A stretch of 17,500 bases of DNA, taken from positions 24,249,502-24,267,001 of the forward strand of contig CM022679.1 of NCBI GenBank assembly GCA_012295275.1, written 5' to 3'. This stretch comes from Chrysomallon squamiferum (Eukaryota; Mollusca; Gastropoda; Neomphalida; Peltospiridae). This document shows, one piece after another, positions 10,024 to 16,007 of the stretch (position 1 is the stretch's first letter; each line of letters starts with the position of its first letter). Below the pieces are notes generated by a model. It was given only the letters and a program-made list of their open reading frames with translations. It searched no databases and was not told the DNA's origin. Made by a program: the position numbers and the translations under genes.

Positions 10024-12791
10024 CCATTCTATTAATATTTTATTTGTTTTTATAATAAAAAGCAAAATTATATGATAATAATTATAAATGATACGAATAC
10101 GTAGCAATGTTATGTGTTAAATGAATTTAAAAAACAAACAAAAAATCCTTAAAAATAAACGACATTTCAAGAAATGGTAAGAACGGAGAAACAAATGAAT
10201 ACATAAGATCAAGTACGAGTTACTGACCTTTATTTCTATCGATCCCCTCTCGGCTATAGCAAATTGCTGAAACAGACTGAGGAGTTGTTTTGTATCTTCA
10301 CTAATATGGACTTTCATGGCTTTAAAGAAAAACAAAAATATATTACCCTTTCTCACAGATGAAAATTAGAATAGGAATTAAAATCTTTTTTTCACTGTAT
10401 ATTTGCTAACAAGCTAAATTCAGAGGTGGATGTTTGAACTCCAGTGATTCAGAGAATCGATTCTCCGTGACGCAAATTTTCTTGTTTTATAATATATTAT
10501 AAAATATTCACTGGCTGGGTTTGATCCTCTGACTTATTACGCCTCTGCTTTTGCTGTTTAAATCATACCTTTTCCATTTGACTCCATTCTGGACGCCGTG
10601 TTGACGGTGTCACCAAACAGACAGTACATCGGCATCTTCTGACCTACTACTCCAGCACACACAGGGCCTACGTTGTAAAATACACATCTGTATTTTATAA
10701 ACAATTATTATAAGATTAAAAATATCAAACGTTAAAAAAAAAAAGAAAAAAGAAATGATGAGGATCAATGCACATATCAAACATTATAATATCATCATAT
10801 AGTTATAACCATCAGCGCGTTGTCATTACAATATCCATTACATCGTCATCAGCATCATCATGACTATCGTCATCGTTTCCACAGTCTCCTTATAAGTATT
10901 ATTTTCTGTGGCTGACAGTATAATGCAGTGTTGAAAAATAAATAATTTAGCGAACAAAATCTTTTCTAACCTAACAAAAAAGATTTATAACTGAAGTTTG
11001 AAAACGTCAACATTTCTGAGATTACATTTACAACATTCGTAAATGGCTCTGTCAAACTAACAAAAATTTTTACAGTATTTTCATACTATAACTGTAAAAT
11101 AAATTTTTTGAGATCGAATTATAATTTATTAATTAGTTCTAGTAAGAATATTTAATACTGCGAACCCAGGCTACCAGAAAAAAATCGTTTATATGTGTTT
11201 TATATCTGGAACTCTAAAATGTTTTAAAACTGACTTGAATGATAAAATATATCAATGTATGAGTTACATGGATTCGATCCACTAAACTACAGAACAAGCT
11301 GTTTCACGGTATTACCTGAATGCAGACCGATTCTGAGCTGTAGGTCTTCATCGGGAAGGTGTCTGATTGTGAAGTGAGAAATATCGTCAAGTAACGCCAG
11401 CGACATCAAAGCTATCTCCTTACCGTGGTTGTCACCATTCATTATTGGAAGTCCTGAAACCACCATGTACGCATCGCCTATAGTCTGGACCTGTTTTCAA
11501 ATATAATTTAAACCGTTAACTTACAACGCACATACGTATACATATAAAGAAAACAAAGTTCAGATGTTATAATGCTTACTTGAAACAAGATAAAGCTTAA
11601 AATGAAATATTCTTAGAGATCTAGACTTATTATTTTCCGTTCAAGACAGTGTCTAATAGTTACGAAAAACAAGAATGCATACTTTTTCTCATTACAGAAA
11701 GATTCTATAAAAGATAACTTCCTGCTGTTATAGAAGTATTAAATGAATGAACTGAAGAGCGACTGATGGAAGATTAAGCACTGTTCCCATAAAAATTATG
11801 ATTTTGTTAACACATTTAACACGTATATGCCATATGTGTACACACAGATACATAAACTTTTAGCAGAGCGAGAACAAAATGTATATTTTAGACAAAAACA
11901 ACAACAGCATAAGAACACAAGCAACTGCAACCCCCCCCCAAAAAAATGAAAACAAAGAAAAAAAACAACAAACAAAATAACAACACAAAAATCAAGCTGT
12001 TTATTACCTTGTATACGTCGTAGTTATCAATGATGTTGTCAAAACACGTGTAGAGATCATTCAGCAGATTAACAACCTGGTAACAGAAAACTACGTTGTT
12101 ATAAGTAAATCCAGAACAGTTTATGTGGTCTCTTTATAAAGCACTACAAGAGGGAAATGGCATTGTTTGATAATACATTATCTGGAATGTGTTTGTGTGT
12201 GTTTGTTTGTTTATCTATATGAGTCTCACTATCTCTGTGTATGTGTTTCTGTGTGTGTGTGTGTGTGTTTGTTTATCTTTGTGTGTCTGTGTACATTTGA
12301 GGCCTTGTTGAAATACTTCCATTTATAAATAGCTTTGATTCTGTCATTTGTTAAATGCCTAAGAACTGTGTATCAGTTTCAGATCAATCGTTTTATTATG
12401 CTGCTTTTATGATACTGGTGATTGTTAGAATTTCTTTAATTTTTTTCCATGTTGAATACTAATCATAATTTATTATCATCATTATTAACACTGGAATTAT
12501 TACTGTGTTAAATATTTTTTCATATTATATCATCTTCATTTTAAAAAAAATCAACCTTATCCACTAGCACAGTTTACGGATATACACACGTAAAATACTC
12601 GCCTGTATTGGCGTAGAACGAGCTGATATTGATGTGAAGCCAACGATGTCGCTGAAAAATATCGTAACGCATTTGTACGCTTCTGGTTGTACACGTTTTC
12701 CCATTTTCAAATCATCGGCAATACTCCTTCAACAGATCAGTAATTTGAGAATTAGTGATGATTAGTTTGAAAATAATAATAATAATAACAA

Positions 12792-12822
<31 letters not shown>

Positions 12823-13875
12823 AAGAAGAAGAAGAAGAAGAAGAAGAAAGGAAGGAGAAGAAAAAGAAAAACAACAACAACAAAATTGATTTCGAATAAA
12901 CAAAGACATATATTTAAATCAGGGCTAAATCCAGGATTTCTCAAATGTGAAAGGTCTTAGAGATGGAACATTGCTTTTCTTCGATAAAAAACAAAAACAA
13001 AACAACCCACAAATAAAACAAAACAACGACAATCAAATGATAATTTATAACAAAATAAAACAGTTAAGCCACGCACTTGGGTAGGATCTGATACAGCAGT
13101 GATTCTGATTTCTTCTTCTCCTCTACCAGTTCCGTGGTTTTCTCGTCTACCAGTTGTTCCAGGTTGTTAGCATACTGCTCCATTCTGTGCATCAAATTGT
13201 CTACCAGGTTTGTGGACAGATGGAGATCACTGCAGATGGAGAGAAAAAAAGAAGTTTACTATAAAGAACTTACACTGGGTTGTTGATAGTTCTAATTATT
13301 TGTCGTATAGTTTGAATGAATTCATGTGCTTGTTTAGTTTGTTTTATGATGAGCAATCTTTGTTCATGATAAAGTATGACGTTGTCGTGATTAAAAATCG
13401 AGGCACCTAATTTCTCTGTAACAGATATCAGGCTTTTATTATATACATTATGTACGTGAGTGCATGTGTGTATGTGTGTGTGTGTGTCTTTCTCATATTT
13501 AATTTATTTCATATATTATAATATTTTAGCTCGTAAACTACAATATTGTAATCATTATCATTATCAATGTTTCAAATGTGAAAATCAGTCACTTACTTGG
13601 TCACGTGTTTCAGAAATGAATTGATCTCTTTAAACTGTGGTCTTTCAGCAGAAATCTCCGCCCAACATTTTATCATAAGAGGTTCCAAAGCTTTCAGAGA
13701 TGAGGGAACGTTTACGTTAGGTCGTATCAAAGGATTTGTTCCCAGTTTTAGTCTCAGAAGGATTTCTTTAAAATATCCAAAAATATTATAACATTTTGTA
13801 AAATAGGTATAAGGACATACAGATTATTTTTCTTTTTTTTAAAGCGTGATAAAATATACAATTCTGTTCGAGATA

Positions 13876-13906
<31 letters not shown>

Positions 13907-13978
13907 TATACATTGGAAAATAAAATATAAGTCAATGGATTCGTTCAGATTTTAAGACGTATGATTAGAAATATTGCG

Positions 13979-14059
<81 letters not shown>

Positions 14060-15927
14060 GCTTTTATTGTTTTTGTTTTAATAAATTTAGCTTTAAATAT
14101 TTCTAGTGTAATTTATCATCTTACTAATAGTCAAAGTACACTGCATTAAAAACGTTAGAACTGTGCCAAATGCTGTATATAAACCTTTAAAAATAATTAC
14201 CATTAATTATCTTTCTCTTAATAAAGATTGCGATATTTTTCTGTTGTATGTGTGTGTGTGTGTGTATGTGTGTTTTTGTGTGTGTGTGTGTGTTTGTGTG
14301 TATGTATATATATTACCGTCAATTCCAAGTTCATTTAATTCATTACTGAACGGTATATCTCTTGAAATGATTTCTTGCAGGATGATTCCAAAACTGTAGA
14401 CGTCGCCTTCCCGAGACCCTGCATCAGTGTCGTCTGCTCTTAAAATCTCTGGTGCGCGCCATAAACAGTCTGTGACATCAGGAAGAAAACGAAATATCAA
14501 ATACAGAAATGGTTAAAATGTGTATTTGGCGATGTTAACAAAAGATCCTAATATATTTTGTTCAGTTATGCCTTTTTTATTTATGTCGTTGATATTAATA
14601 AAAAAAGATAATACAGTAACAAGAGAGGGAGGTGTATAATGGCGTGACGTCATCTCGTATATAGAAATAAAAGAAAAAGATGATGATGATGATGATAATG
14701 ATGATGATGATGACGATAACAATAACTGTTGTTGTTGTTGACAGACACTTAATAAACCATTTTAGTTTTCTACCAAGTATTCAGATTAAAAAATAGAAAA
14801 GAATATTTACCATATTTGTATTTCTCCTGAGATGTTTCTGTCTTCATTTGTTTATAAAGGGAGCGAAGTCCGAAGTGTGAAATTTTTATTGTAAATCTGC
14901 TGTCTATCAGACACATAGAACTCGTCAGGTTACCATGGAAACCAACAGGACTGGAGTGAAGATACATCATTCCCTGTATGAAAAATAAATAAATAAATAA
15001 ATAAACAAACAAACAAATAAATAAATAATAAAACGAAATATTTTACGAGATTGTGTTTACCGTTTCTGATGCAGAAAAACAATAAAATATTTGTAAGTTA
15101 AAACGTTTAGCGAAGTAAACATCCTACATTAGTTTAGTTAACCATGATTCCGATTGCCGTATCTCCGGACGTCAGGCACAATTCGTTGACGTCATTTGTT
15201 TATGACGTCATTTCTTTTATCTAAAACTTTCTAAGCATTTCAGCATTGATGAAAGTAATTACGGTTTTATTACGTTTTCTTATATGCAGAAAATTATAAT
15301 TCAGAATAATTTTACCATGCACATTAATTTTTTACCTGTGCGATGTCGGAGCATAATGAAATCGTGAATTGCACGTCTAAGTTTATATCACTGTTGTTAA
15401 GCAGATCCTAAAAAATTCGAAAAACTAAATGTATGAAAACACAATTATCAGTTAAGTAGACTCTATGAAACGCAATAAGAGGAACAAATACGTCACAAAA
15501 AGAATTATGCAGAAAATTATAAGATAACCGGATTCCATAAAACATAATAAGAAAAGTAATTAAGAGATAGAATAATTAAGCCGTCAGGAAATGATTATTA
15601 ACGTTTATAAGATTATATCTGTGTACAGTGTATAAATTATTTCGACTGCTTATAATTATTCTTATGATCTTATTTCGAGGAGCGTATGTGGTTATGATCT
15701 ACTTGTTTATGAAATACCTAATACCAAAACACTACATTTAAAAAACAAATAAACTAAAACACCCACAAGAATGATTGATTATATGATCGGTAATTACCAG
15801 TATGTTTCCTTTCTGACAAAATTCTACGACGAGATGTTTTTCTTTGCCATTCAGACATGCGCCGTAAAGTTTTAACAAATTGGTGTGACAAATGTCCCTC
15901 ATCTGTCAAAAATACAATAATTTAAAA

Positions 15928-16007
<80 letters not shown>

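Noticed and set aside
12597-12602. GTATTT as an alternative donor for exon J
   Set aside because: It would add four bases and shift the frame out of the conserved VV.LLND sequence; the GC donor four bases earlier joins perfectly.
12712-12909. Poly-leucine and poly-phenylalanine frames upstream of exon J
   Set aside because: They are translated AAG repeat within intron I-J; the real exon starts at 12726 after GTTGAAG.
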